Of a stretch of 64,000 bases of DNA, positions 8,468 to 17,566 are shown piece by piece. Below the pieces are notes generated by a model. It was not told where the DNA came from. It searched no databases and was given only the letters and a program-made list of their open reading frames with translations. Made by a program: the position numbers and the translations under genes. Source of the stretch: Clostridia bacterium (GTDB taxonomy: Bacteria; Bacillota; Clostridia; Oscillospirales; Acutalibacteraceae); assembly GCA_017623235.1 (NCBI GenBank), contig JAGAPN010000050.1:1-64000 (forward strand), written 5' to 3'. How positions within the stretch are numbered: the first letter of the stretch is position 1; every line of letters begins with the position of its first letter.

Positions 8468-9349
8468 TTAAGATCTTGCCTTTTCTATCTGCGCAATAAG
8501 GTATCTTCCCACTTCACACATATATTTTGTTGTGGCGGGGTAAAGCTCAGCAGGCTTGCCACGATAAAAATTGTCGGCCTCAAAGGTAAGGTCGCCCTGA
8601 TAATCTATTTCTCCCAAAGCTTTACAGATAGCGATATAATCGATCTTCTCCATAAAGGGCAGGGTGTGCTTGTCAGCCTTAAAATCGGTATCGTGAACGT
8701 GAAGAGCCTGCAGACGGCGGTTGCCCATTTCACGAATAAAACGGCATATATCGGTGTTCATAAGTGACACGTGACCGATGTCAAGACATCCGACAATCCA
8801 TTCGCTGTCTACGGCATCAATGTATTTATTGAACTCCCAAGCTCTCGAACAGGTGCTGTCGCTGGGTACCTTGTTACCGTTGTTCCACTGCCACATATTT
8901 TCAGTTGCAACCTTTATGCCGAATTTTTCACAGTAAGGCACAAGGCTCTTATAAAACTCTACGTTTAATTCAAAAAGCTCCTCGGGATGCTCGGGATAGC
9001 AAAGGTGCTGTTTTGGATGCACAACTATTATCTTTGCTCCCAGGATTGATGCTATTTCCATTGCACGAACAATCTTTTCGAAAATAACCTTATCCTCTTC
9101 CTCCTTACCCGTGCTGGAGGGATAGGGTGCGTGGGACTGATTGCACTTAATGCCCAGTGAATCGGCATAGCGGCGAAGCTCCTTTGCCCTTTCCACATAG
9201 TCGGGAGCATTGAATTCATAATTTTCGTCGCGGGTCAACTGAAACAGCGACATATCGTATGCATCAAAGCCCGCCTCTGCGTTAATTGTGATTGCTTCCT
9301 TAGCAGAGAGGGATGAGCCTACCCATTGTGTAAGGTTTGAAAGTAACAT
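8468..9349 (-). CDS. Sugar phosphate isomerase/epimerase (xylose isomerase-like TIM barrel)
   Basis: A 293-residue AP-endonuclease-2/IolE-type TIM barrel. Metal-ligand segments seen in order: NQSHAP, IVVHPKQ, VATENMWQW (Glu), GCLDIGHV (Asp and His), LHVHDTD, and FEAD near the C-terminus (Glu). These enzymes isomerise or epimerise sugars and inositols with a divalent metal in the cytoplasm. Here it probably reshapes a sugar released by the neighbouring hydrolases. GGAG lies 9 bases before the ATG. A second, different member of the superfamily is at 39.6 kb. Confidence 0.86.
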   Translation of the reverse strand: MLLSNLTQWVGSSLSAKEAITINAEAGFDAYDMSLFQLTRDENYEFNAPDYVERAKELRRYADSLGIKCNQSHAPYPSSTGKEEEDKVIFEKIVRAMEIASILGAKIIVVHPKQHLCYPEHPEELFELNVEFYKSLVPYCEKFGIKVATENMWQWNNGNKVPSDSTCSRAWEFNKYIDAVDSEWIVGCLDIGHVSLMNTDICRFIREMGNRRLQALHVHDTDFKADKHTLPFMEKIDYIAICKALGEIDYQGDLTFEADNFYRGKPAELYPATTKYMCEVGRYLIAQIEKARS

Positions 9350-9362
9350 ATTATTATCTCCT

Positions 9363-10190
9363 TTACAAAACTATCTCCATGCCGTCAAAGGAGGTTTCAA
9401 AGCCGTGTTCCTTTGCGATTGGCTCAAACTCGGTGTAATTGCTGTCCTTTCCGTTATGAGAAAAGTGGTTAAGCACCATTACGGTCTTCTCATCAATAAT
9501 TCCATCGGCCAGCATTCTTTCACGGCATTTAATATTTCTTCCAAGACACATATGTCCGTGATAGCTAAGCTCCTCATAAGCGCCTTCGGTGCAGTCAATG
9601 GATACAAGATCAAAGCGGATTTTTTCAGCCTTCATATATTCCCAGGTTTCTTCGGGGAATACATCTGTATCGTGACCGTAAAGAATGGTTTTATTGCCAT
9701 CGGAAATAACGTAAATAAAGGGATTGTCGGTTCCGTGCCAAGCCTTCAGAGCCGTTACGGTATATTTACCTACTGAAAACGGCTCAAAGGGTGCTACGGT
9801 TATCACCTTAAAGTGTTTTTTCACCGCATCCGGCAACACCGCCGAAAGAGTTTTTTCCACGTCCTCACTGCCGTACATATTAAGCATATAGTCGGGAGCA
9901 GGGTGGGAAAAGCCGGGTTTGAAATATAAAAGGTCAACGGGATACAGATGGTCTCTGTGTACGTGGGTAATAAGACAGTTTTTAATATCGTGAAGATTGA
10001 TACCGTTTAAAAGACAGTGATAATAGGTATCGCAAGGAAAATCCATAAGCAGAGAATCGTCAATTAACGCTTGTGAGCGACTTCTGATATTCTTCCCACC
10101 CGTCTTCATTGCTTTTCTGCAGTTTTCACAATCGCAGAACATTGCAGGATAGCCTTCGGCTGCGGCGGTACCAAGATATTTAAGCTTCAT
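9363..10190 (-). CDS. MBL-fold metallohydrolase (PhnP-like)
   Basis: A 275-residue metallo-beta-lactamase-fold protein with the metal motif H76-x-H78-x-D80-H81 in THVHRDH, a GHDTD segment, HGHMCLG and LNHFSHNG as further ligands, and an N-terminal Cys set (FCDCENC, 19-24) as in PhnP-type phosphodiesterases that bind a structural zinc. It is likely a cytoplasmic phosphodiesterase or lactonase acting on a sugar derivative. GGAGG is 5 bases before the ATG. It sits in the middle of the glycan operon, between the regulator and the isomerase. Confidence 0.85.
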   Translation of the reverse strand: MKLKYLGTAAAEGYPAMFCDCENCRKAMKTGGKNIRSRSQALIDDSLLMDFPCDTYYHCLLNGINLHDIKNCLITHVHRDHLYPVDLLYFKPGFSHPAPDYMLNMYGSEDVEKTLSAVLPDAVKKHFKVITVAPFEPFSVGKYTVTALKAWHGTDNPFIYVISDGNKTILYGHDTDVFPEETWEYMKAEKIRFDLVSIDCTEGAYEELSYHGHMCLGRNIKCRERMLADGIIDEKTVMVLNHFSHNGKDSNYTEFEPIAKEHGFETSFDGMEIVL

Positions 10191-10202
10191 AATAACCTCC
10201 GT

Positions 10203-11006
10203 TTAAATTGAGCTTTTTCTATATTCGCTCGGAGTAATACCGACCTTTGTTTTAAACATACTTGCAAAATAATGTGGATTGTCATAGCCGATAAATTCGG
10301 CTATTTCCGCCACCGATTTTCTTGTGTTTTGTAAAAGGGAGCAAGCAATTCTTATTTTGTTTTCTATTTGATAGTCATAAGGTGTTTTTCCAAACTCCCT
10401 TTTAAAAAGCTTAAGACAATAATCAGAAGAACGATAAATCTGATTTGCAAGCTCCTTGCTGTTGATTATGTGATTATAATTCTCATCCAGATAATTCTTG
10501 AGGGAGATTGCCTCGCTGCTTTTTTTCGACTCTTTGTTAAGCTGATTGAGTCTATACAAAATTTCAACATAAAGACTCGTCAGCTTTGGTTGCTTGATGG
10601 CCTCAGGTATATCGCTAAAGGAGGTTTTGATAATTTCTTTAAACTGCTCCTTAAGGGCAGGCGCCGTAAAAACAAATTGATTATTTAGGCCGAAACTAAC
10701 CAGCAAAGACTGCGCCAAGCTTCCCGAAAGATTCATAAAGAACTTTCCCCACGGGTCATCGGCATCCGAAATATACTCATGAGACACTCCTGCAGGAAGG
10801 ATATAAATATCATCTGTTTTGACATAATATTTTTTGCCTTCTATAAGCAAAATGCCTGAGCCTCTGAAAGCGTATTCAATTATTACAATATTCGGTTTAA
10901 TTCTCGCATGGTACTGATTGCTGTCACAAATAGATATACCGGTGGTTTCAACGCTGATTGGCGAGCCCTTTTCCTGAACGAAAAAATGCTTGACGGTTTC
11001 TCTCAT
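10203..11006 (-). CDS. AraC-family transcriptional regulator, AraC-type arabinose-binding domain
   Basis: The N-terminal half (about 1-150) is an AraC-type sugar-binding cupin: TTGISICDSNQYHARI, GSGILLIEGKKYYV, DIYILPAGVSHEY, then GKFFMNLSG. The last 100 residues hold two helix-turn-helix motifs ending in IGYDNPHYFASMFKTKVGITPSEYR. I favour the ATG at 11006, 12 bases after AGGAGG; an in-frame GTG at 11018 touches that site. It lies directly behind the alpha-galactosidase gene and is probably co-transcribed with it, so it may control this operon through the palindrome at 13299-13323. That link is inference. Confidence 0.9.
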   Translation of the reverse strand: MRETVKHFFVQEKGSPISVETTGISICDSNQYHARIKPNIVIIEYAFRGSGILLIEGKKYYVKTDDIYILPAGVSHEYISDADDPWGKFFMNLSGSLAQSLLVSFGLNNQFVFTAPALKEQFKEIIKTSFSDIPEAIKQPKLTSLYVEILYRLNQLNKESKKSSEAISLKNYLDENYNHIINSKELANQIYRSSDYCLKLFKREFGKTPYDYQIENKIRIACSLLQNTRKSVAEIAEFIGYDNPHYFASMFKTKVGITPSEYRKSSI

Positions 11007-11048
11007 TAAATTATACACCCTCCTTATTTTATTGTCTATAAGGATATT

Positions 11049-13241
11049 TTAATTTACAGCCTCAATCTCAACCCTTGTTGAATCTGCCTCATATTTTATT
11101 GTTCTGATTCCTATGCCTATCTCCATTAAAGCAGTTCCCGAATATAGCTGCTCTCGGCATTCACCGTCAACCGTAACACGGTATTGCATATCGGGGATGA
11201 GTCCCTCAAACTTCTGGATTATCGGCTTGTAATTGATATTGGTTATTTTTTGTACCAACACGGCAAGGGAGGTTTTCTTGTCCTTTGAGACAAACTGCCA
11301 ACCGATATATCTTCCGTCATTTTTAGTTATGCGATAGTAGTCGCCAAGCCTGATAAGTTCCGAATGGTTTTTATAAAACCTTGTTTCCTCCGCAAGGGTT
11401 GTGATTTCATCATCACTCAGCGTAGTAAGGTCAAGCTCGAAGCCGTAGGTTCCTGCCATTGCAACATTCGAGCGTGTTTTTATAGGGGTATCCCTTCTTG
11501 TTACGTGATTGGGCGATGCCGTGACGTGGGCACCCATTGAGATTACAGGATAACAAAACGATGTGCCGTACTGAATATCCAGTCGATTCATCGGGTCGGT
11601 GTTATCACTGGTCCAGTACTGCGGCGAATAGTAAAGCATACCGCAGTCAAATCTTCCGCCGCCGCTGGCGCAACCCTCTATAAGGAGGTTGGGATAGCGA
11701 GTGGTTATTCTTTCAAGAAGGTCATAAACGCCCAGCACATATCTATGATGTGCTTCGCCCTGTCTGTTTGCGGGCAGAGCAGTAGAATAAACATCGGTCA
11801 GATAGCGGTTAAAATCCCACTTTACATATTCAATATTATTGTTATCCAGAATGTCGGACATCATACCGAAAATGGCATCTACAACGTCACCGTTTGCCAT
11901 ATCAAGCACCCACTGCTTTCTTCCCAGCATACCGGGTCTTGATGGTGCATTCAGCACCCATTCGGGATGGGCTCTGTAAAGGTCGCTGTTTTCCGAAACA
12001 CATTCCGGCTCAAACCAAAGTCCGAATCTCATACCCAGAGCATTTACATCGGAAATCAAATCGCTGAGCTTGCAACCGAGCTTTTCTTCATCTACAAACC
12101 AATCACCGAGAGAAGAAGCGTCACCGTTTCTGCCTTTAAACCAGCCGTCGTCAAGAACAAAGGTGTCGGCACCAATCTTTTGCGCCTGCTTTGCAATCGC
12201 CAAAAGCTTCTCGGCGGTAAAATTAAAATAGGTGGCTTCCCAGTTATTGATGAGTATGGGTCGCTCTGCCAAGGCGTATTTCCCTCTGAAGAGATGTTGT
12301 CTTATAACGTTATGATAATTATGCGAAAGCTTTGAAAAGCCCGAACGGCTATAGCTGTGAATTACCTCGGGAGCCTGAAATACTTCGCCGTTCTTTAGTA
12401 TAAAGGCAAAGTTTTCGGGGTTAATACCCATAACGAAGCGGCTTGTACCAATCTGTGTTTTTTCAAGCGATGCAGTAAAATTGCCGCTGTATACAAGAGA
12501 GGCTCCGTAGCACTCCCCTGCCTTTTCATCACAGCCCCGAGAGCAAAAAATAACGAAGGGATTTGCCTGGTGGCCGGACGCGCCTCTGCGACTCTCTGTT
12601 ACAAGCCTAAAATCACCGAGGGACGTGCGCTGAAGAAAACGTTCAAAATGAGGCCTGCCCGTAAAGGATATAAAATCATACTCGTCCTCGTAATTATCAA
12701 GACAGGCAGATAATACCGATTCAAGAATAATTTCTTCCCCCGTATGATTTTCAACCCTGACCGAGCGGGAAATAACGTCCTGCTCCTCAAAAACGGTATA
12801 CAAAAGATATACCCTCAAATCGTATATCTTGTCCTTCAGGCAAACCTCGACGGTTTGTGATACCTTTCCTTCATCGTGCAGGGCGGGAAGTCCCCGGAGC
12901 ACAGGCTTTTTGTTTAAAAGCTTGGCAGATTCAAATCTTAAATCACAAACAGATGAGCCGTCGGCAAACCTTGCCTTTAAAGGAGTTGTGCGAAAATCTC
13001 CGCTGCCATAAGCAGAGTATTCAAGCGGGCATACATCAGGTGACAACTCACGGCTCTTGCCGTCATAAGCCAAGGTTGCGCCCGAATGATAGTTTAGCTT
13101 TCCTCTCTCAAGAGCAACCGAATCGTCCAGACGAGCGCCGTAGTACAAATGAGCAAGATAATTATTTTCATTTACCGCCATCTGATAGGTAGTATTCTTT
13201 GTGTTTAAGATAATAAACTTTTCTTCAATAATAACAGACAT
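11049..13241 (-). CDS. GH36 alpha-galactosidase
   Basis: A 730-residue enzyme of full family length. The N-terminal beta-supersandwich runs to about residue 330 (LAHLYYGARL, LEYSAYGSGDFR), followed by the (beta/alpha)8 barrel (ERPILINNWEATYF, FVLDDGWF, FGLWFEPE) and a C-terminal beta-domain. The nucleophile Asp476 is in YVKWDFNR and the acid/base Asp546 is in WTSDNTD after the GH36 hallmark CASGGGRFD. It hydrolyses terminal alpha-1,6-galactose from raffinose-type sugars or galactomannan fragments. There is no signal peptide, so it works on imported oligosaccharides. The ATG at 13241 has TGGAGC 7 bases upstream; the TTG at 13253 overlaps that site and is less likely. It is the first gene of the catabolic operon. 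Confidence 0.95.
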   Translation of the reverse strand: MSVIIEEKFIILNTKNTTYQMAVNENNYLAHLYYGARLDDSVALERGKLNYHSGATLAYDGKSRELSPDVCPLEYSAYGSGDFRTTPLKARFADGSSVCDLRFESAKLLNKKPVLRGLPALHDEGKVSQTVEVCLKDKIYDLRVYLLYTVFEEQDVISRSVRVENHTGEEIILESVLSACLDNYEDEYDFISFTGRPHFERFLQRTSLGDFRLVTESRRGASGHQANPFVIFCSRGCDEKAGECYGASLVYSGNFTASLEKTQIGTSRFVMGINPENFAFILKNGEVFQAPEVIHSYSRSGFSKLSHNYHNVIRQHLFRGKYALAERPILINNWEATYFNFTAEKLLAIAKQAQKIGADTFVLDDGWFKGRNGDASSLGDWFVDEEKLGCKLSDLISDVNALGMRFGLWFEPECVSENSDLYRAHPEWVLNAPSRPGMLGRKQWVLDMANGDVVDAIFGMMSDILDNNNIEYVKWDFNRYLTDVYSTALPANRQGEAHHRYVLGVYDLLERITTRYPNLLIEGCASGGGRFDCGMLYYSPQYWTSDNTDPMNRLDIQYGTSFCYPVISMGAHVTASPNHVTRRDTPIKTRSNVAMAGTYGFELDLTTLSDDEITTLAEETRFYKNHSELIRLGDYYRITKNDGRYIGWQFVSKDKKTSLAVLVQKITNINYKPIIQKFEGLIPDMQYRVTVDGECREQLYSGTALMEIGIGIRTIKYEADSTRVEIEAVN

Positions 13242-13273
13242 AAAATGCTCCAAACAAGTACTGAATAATGTTT

Positions 13274-13323
13274 TTTATAAGTATCCAAAAATGCCAAATG
13301 TCAAAGAGAAATTCTCTTTGACA
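13274..13323 (-). promoter_or_regulatory. Promoter with 25-bp operator-like palindrome upstream of the GH36 operon
   Basis: On the minus strand a consensus TTGACA (-35, at 13299-13304) is followed after 19 bases by TATAAA (13274-13279). The TTGACA is the end of a perfect palindrome with 12-bp arms around one central base (13299-13310 and 13312-13323, arm TGTCAAAGAGAA). The octamer AAATGTCA also occurs as a direct repeat at 13296 and 13323. A palindrome covering the -35 suggests repressor binding. It could also act as a hairpin at the end of the permease operon, but no T-run follows. Confidence 0.5.
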
Positions 13324-13334
13324 AATGTCATATT

Positions 13335-14327
13335 TTAACCGGTAATACCAACCCTGTCGATGCTTTCAATGAACCAACGCTGTACTATCATATAAACGAT
13401 AAGCATAGGCACTATAAACAGCACGCAGCCCGCCATCAGGTAACCTATACCCTGCGGATCACGGGGGCTGAGTATGATATGATATTTACTACCCAGAGTT
13501 TCCGGCAAGCGAGAGATTTGTCCCGCGAGAGGAAAGTCCTCACTCATATACATTCCCGAAAGCAAGGAATCGTTCCAGTGCCATATCATCGAGAATACCG
13601 ATACGGTAAGGATTACTACGCCGGAGCTGGGTAACGCAATTGACAAAAAGGTTCTGAACGGTCCTGCGCCGTCAACCCACGCCGCCTCTTCAAGCTCACG
13701 GGGAAGGCCTTTAAAGAACTGTATGTAAATATAAATGAGTATGCCCGAACGAAGTCCCACAGCGAACAACGACGGAAGCCAAAAAGCAAGGGGTGTGTCA
13801 AGAATATTCGCCCTTAGGTCAATACCGCTTATATTCTTAAAAAGTCCCAAAATTCCGAAAAGGTCAAGGTGCGAATAATTGAGCATTCGCGGAATGAGAA
13901 TCATCATTTCGGGTACAAGTATGGTCAAAAACAAAACTGCGGTATATACCTTTTTTAATTTGAAATCAAATCGTGCAAGGCCGTATGCAACAAGAGCGCA
14001 TGAAGCAACCTCTATGGCGGCACTTAACAGCTCGTTTTTCAAGGTTGACCATAAAGATTTCATATATTCCATCGCATTGAATGCTGCCGAATAATTCTCA
14101 ATAATTGCAAACTCAGTCGGAATCCATACTCTCGTTGAATTCAAAAACGCATACTTACTTTGAAGTGAAGTAACTATGGTATATATAAGAGGATAAATAA
14201 TGATAAATCCAATTGAAAGAAGAATGACCAAACGAAAAAGCGAATATACAGTACTTACGCCTTTTTTTCTGAGTTGTTGAGCCTTCCGACTGTCAAACGT
14301 GGAAAAAGTATTAATAATATTCTTCAT
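13335..14327 (-). CDS. Module A: carbohydrate ABC permease, MalG type (second pair)
   Basis: An inner-membrane permease of 330 residues with six predicted membrane segments; the first is IILSIGFIIIYPLIYTIV-like near residue 35. The cytoplasmic EAA loop that docks the ATPase is EEAAWVDGAGPFRTFLSIALP (about 215-235). It ends with the MalG-type ESIDRVGITG. It pairs with the MalF-type gene at 14422. Within module A it is the last gene in transcription order. Its counterpart in module B is the gene at 53130, with the same ending pattern ESID-K/R-x-GI-x-G. The gap to the previous gene (14328-14421) holds only a small inverted repeat TGTTTCG/CGAAACA (14350-14374). No ATPase gene is nearby. Confidence 0.92.
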   Translation of the reverse strand: MKNIINTFSTFDSRKAQQLRKKGVSTVYSLFRLVILLSIGFIIIYPLIYTIVTSLQSKYAFLNSTRVWIPTEFAIIENYSAAFNAMEYMKSLWSTLKNELLSAAIEVASCALVAYGLARFDFKLKKVYTAVLFLTILVPEMMILIPRMLNYSHLDLFGILGLFKNISGIDLRANILDTPLAFWLPSLFAVGLRSGILIYIYIQFFKGLPRELEEAAWVDGAGPFRTFLSIALPSSGVVILTVSVFSMIWHWNDSLLSGMYMSEDFPLAGQISRLPETLGSKYHIILSPRDPQGIGYLMAGCVLFIVPMLIVYMIVQRWFIESIDRVGITG

Positions 14328-14421
14328 TATTATAATATTTCCTTTCCTCTGTTTCGCTTAAATCAAACGAAACAACAATAACCTGTGACGCAAACTGATA
14401 ATTTATAGGAAACGCGGGCCT

Positions 14422-15321
14422 CTATTCCCAACGCTTCATAAGAAAACGGTTGTACAGGAAAATAATGAGTCCCATTATTCCGCCGCAGATAAGGAAATAG
14501 AACCAAATCATAGCGGACGTTTCGTCATAGTTACCTGCACGCATCATAGAGTAAACGTTCTTAATAAGGGTTGTGCGCTCACTGGTTATAAGCTCTACCA
14601 TTGTGAAGACCGAAACGAGCAGGGTTACGCGAGAGAGCATGGGGAAGGTAATAAACCAAAACTCTTCCCATTTTGTTGCTCCTTCTACCTTTGAGGCCTC
14701 GTATAACGATGACGGAACGGATTGCAGACCTGCAAGGAAAAGAACAATTTGTATTCCGCAGCTCCACACAAGGTCAAATATCTTACTGATAGTCTGCGTT
14801 ATAAAAGCGGCTATTTTTCCGTCTATATCAAGTAGCTTGACAATATCATCAACACTAACCATATTTGCAGAATAGGCATCGGATACACCTATTTCCGACA
14901 TATCGCTTCCGGTAGTTTTGAAAATAAGGTTTATAACCGCGCCCGTTGATATAATTACGGGAAGGAAATATAGTGCGCGGAAGAAAAGCCTGCCTCTGAA
15001 ATTTTGATTAAGTATTAAAGCCAGGGTCATACTTAAAAGTATGATAATAGGAAGTGAATACAAATAAGTAGTCAGGGAATTTGTTACCCAGGTTTCATAG
15101 TTCGCATCAATCATTAATATTTGCTTATAATTTTCAATGCCTACGAAATTAAGCTTGATTCCGTCACTGACTATCTTGATGTCGCTGAAGGAAAACACTA
15201 CCGACTGTATCAGCGGCAAGGCGAAGAATATCACTATTCCGATTATCCAATGGGTCGTGAATAGATAACCATAGCGGCTTTTAAGTTCATTAATACCCCT
15301 GTTTTTCTTTGCTTTTTTCAT
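14422..15321 (-). CDS. Module A: carbohydrate ABC permease, MalF type (second pair)
   Basis: A 299-residue permease beginning with a short basic leader, then the family phrase GYLFTTHWIIGIVIFFALPLIQS. About six membrane segments follow, with the EAA loop EASKVEGATKWEEFWFITFP near 215. A long extracytoplasmic insert (about 130-180) lies between membrane segments three and four. It partners the MalG-type protein encoded next. GGAG lies 8 bases before the ATG and the start is 2 bases after the DUF5696 stop, so it is tightly coupled. Its counterpart in module B is at 54116. Confidence 0.92.
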   Translation of the reverse strand: MKKAKKNRGINELKSRYGYLFTTHWIIGIVIFFALPLIQSVVFSFSDIKIVSDGIKLNFVGIENYKQILMIDANYETWVTNSLTTYLYSLPIIILLSMTLALILNQNFRGRLFFRALYFLPVIISTGAVINLIFKTTGSDMSEIGVSDAYSANMVSVDDIVKLLDIDGKIAAFITQTISKIFDLVWSCGIQIVLFLAGLQSVPSSLYEASKVEGATKWEEFWFITFPMLSRVTLLVSVFTMVELITSERTTLIKNVYSMMRAGNYDETSAMIWFYFLICGGIMGLIIFLYNRFLMKRWE

Positions 15322-15323
15322 AG

Positions 15324-17552
15324 TTATTTCTCCGTTATAAGATAATCACGAGGTCCTATTTCGCCTGCCGGTGTAGAGAGAGCTTGATCCGTATAATTTA
15401 CGTATACCGCAACTCCGTTTTCAAATACAGTCTCACGAACCTGGTTTTCCAAAACGGTATGTGAAATGATACACATTCCCGAAATTTTATTATAATAATC
15501 GGAAAGCTCCTTGGTGTTTTTGATAATACTGTCCTTTATATCACCGAATACGCTGTTGTAAAAAAGAGGTGCGTCTGCGTTTATAAGAGAGCTTTCCCAA
15601 TTATTAATTACGGTGTATCCGAGACCGATTCCCGATTCAACTGCTTTAAGGAGTTGAATCTCAGGGTCGGCCGAAAGATTTATACTCTGCGCCGTCATCG
15701 GAACGCTTCCCTTAAATACCATCTGATAAAAAGGAATATCACAAAGGAACACTGCACTCTTTTCAGAGCCTACGGGAACCTCGGTTATTATATCGGCCCT
15801 TACTGCGCTGTAGAGGTTGGCAGCCGAAGCCATAAAGCTCTTATCGGCTCCTTTGACAGAATCAATCACCTTTCCTGCCGCAGCCGAAAATCCGTTTTTA
15901 GAATAATACTCGGAATTCTCTTTATCGCTGTAGTCGGAATAAGCAACCGATGAGAGGGAGTCAAGGGAAATACCCGAAAGCCCGAATTTAGCGGTCTTCT
16001 TTGCAAGCTTTTCAAAAACTGTCGAAAATTTTGCAGGAGATAAAAGATTATAGGCTGTATCTTGCTTTTTATCCTTAACGGCAAGGTCGTAATTATACTG
16101 CAAAACCTTCAGCTCGCCTGCGTTAGCAGCAGAATCATAGAATTTTGTAATGCCGCCGGAGTTCTTATTAAATCTCTCAATATCAAAGTCAAAATAAAGG
16201 CCTATGTTATTATCCTTTGCATAATCGAAAAGTGATTTTATTTCACTCCATTTTCCGAGCTTCTTGTGAACAGAATAGTTTCCGGCAATCTTGCCTACGT
16301 CAACTCCGCTTTCTCCGTAACCCTTAAGCTGAACCGAAAAGTCGTCGCCAAGCTCCTTCTTTAATTCCTCAATTATAGCCTTGGCATCGGAAAGGGTGGT
16401 TGTAGGATAGACGGTATCGTAAGGTATTCCCAGGAAGGACTGCTTCATTGCAGCTCCGCCGATAACCCTTACGCTGAGTGGCAGGTCATCCGAGGTTTTC
16501 TGCATATCGAAATTGTTTATAAGGTAGTCCCTGTAAACCTTAGCCATTCCGCTGTAATTTGCATCGTTTCCGGTAAGGGGGCAAAAGGTAACCGAAAGGG
16601 GCTTATTTATCATTTTCTTGCTATATACAACGTTCTCAACGGTATCATAGAAAAGCTGAGCCGTGTGATTGGTATAGCCCCTCACCTGGAATCTTGCGTA
16701 GCAGGTAGAATAACCGAAGGTAGAAGAGCCCGATATAGCGTTTACGCTTGCAGATGCGGCAGAACTGTCAACTATGGCACATACTGCCTTGCCGTTCATC
16801 TTTGTTCCGAAAACGCCTAATCTTATCGGCTCTTTTTTAGAGATTTCGGTAATCTCGTCTATCGCCGGGTCGCTACCGTATATATCGGCAGAATAGGTAA
16901 CTCCCTGCTCGGATTTGGCGGATACATCTATAAGCGCGCCCGAGCCCGAGGGTACGAATAAATAAGAGTTTTCGGTATCGTTTTTAACGCCGCAGAAAAA
17001 GGGTGCTATCGATACGGCAAGAACCTTATTTTCGCTCTCCTGAATCTTAGTTGGGTCAACGCTGAGCCTTAGCCCGTACTCGGTAAGAGTACATTCAAGG
17101 GGTATCATTACCTTTGCTTCGGCAAAGTGATAGTTGATTACAACGCCGTTATCGGTGGCGGTATGGGTCACATATCCGCTCTGCACAGCATCAATATAAG
17201 AATAATAAGTATTAACCTCGTCTTTTTCGAAGTTTTTACACTCAACAGCCAGGACAGACTGAACTCTCGGATGCTTTTTTATCGGCATACCAAACTCATC
17301 AAGCTGCTCTCCGCCATCATCAATAGGCGTAGTGCTCCACTTTTCTCCGCTCACTTTATCGGTTAAGACGAGTGACATATCTGATTTGACTATTTCAAGT
17401 GTGTATTTAGAATTGTTTGCAATCAGCGTATCGGACGGTTTATCCGATTCAAGCACCTCGACATACTCGAGAGAGTCAAAACCTGCGGTGCAGGCTGTAA
17501 GGGATAAACAAATTGCCAAACAACAAACTATAGCAGATATTTTTTTAATCAA
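15324..17552 (-). CDS. Module A: DUF5696 lipoprotein, possible uncharacterised glycosidase
   Basis: A 742-residue exported protein with signal peptide and lipobox LTAC (Cys21), so it is probably anchored to the outer face of the membrane. The N-terminal 300 residues are beta-rich. A middle part (about 350-640) has alternating beta/alpha character (IRLGVFG, VIGGA, LYFDFDIERF, GLSGISLDSLS, CDIPFYQMVFKG). The C-terminal part is a small beta-domain ending VAVYVNYT...GPRDYLI. This sandwich-barrel-sandwich layout resembles GH31/36/101-type glycosidases, but no family is recognised, so the function is open. The start is TTG at 17552 with AAAGGAGGGG 6 bases before it. It is encoded with two permease pairs and an NHL/Yip1 protein; the module B homologue is at 55019. 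Confidence 0.8.
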   Translation of the reverse strand: MIKKISAIVCCLAICLSLTACTAGFDSLEYVEVLESDKPSDTLIANNSKYTLEIVKSDMSLVLTDKVSGEKWSTTPIDDGGEQLDEFGMPIKKHPRVQSVLAVECKNFEKDEVNTYYSYIDAVQSGYVTHTATDNGVVINYHFAEAKVMIPLECTLTEYGLRLSVDPTKIQESENKVLAVSIAPFFCGVKNDTENSYLFVPSGSGALIDVSAKSEQGVTYSADIYGSDPAIDEITEISKKEPIRLGVFGTKMNGKAVCAIVDSSAASASVNAISGSSTFGYSTCYARFQVRGYTNHTAQLFYDTVENVVYSKKMINKPLSVTFCPLTGNDANYSGMAKVYRDYLINNFDMQKTSDDLPLSVRVIGGAAMKQSFLGIPYDTVYPTTTLSDAKAIIEELKKELGDDFSVQLKGYGESGVDVGKIAGNYSVHKKLGKWSEIKSLFDYAKDNNIGLYFDFDIERFNKNSGGITKFYDSAANAGELKVLQYNYDLAVKDKKQDTAYNLLSPAKFSTVFEKLAKKTAKFGLSGISLDSLSSVAYSDYSDKENSEYYSKNGFSAAAGKVIDSVKGADKSFMASAANLYSAVRADIITEVPVGSEKSAVFLCDIPFYQMVFKGSVPMTAQSINLSADPEIQLLKAVESGIGLGYTVINNWESSLINADAPLFYNSVFGDIKDSIIKNTKELSDYYNKISGMCIISHTVLENQVRETVFENGVAVYVNYTDQALSTPAGEIGPRDYLITEK

Positions 17553-17566
17553 TTTGTACCCCTCCT

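Noticed and set aside
14350..14374. Inverted repeat TGTTTCG/CGAAACA as an operator
   Set aside because: The arms are only 7 bases with an 11-base centre, inside an operon gap, without a promoter beside it; too weak to list.
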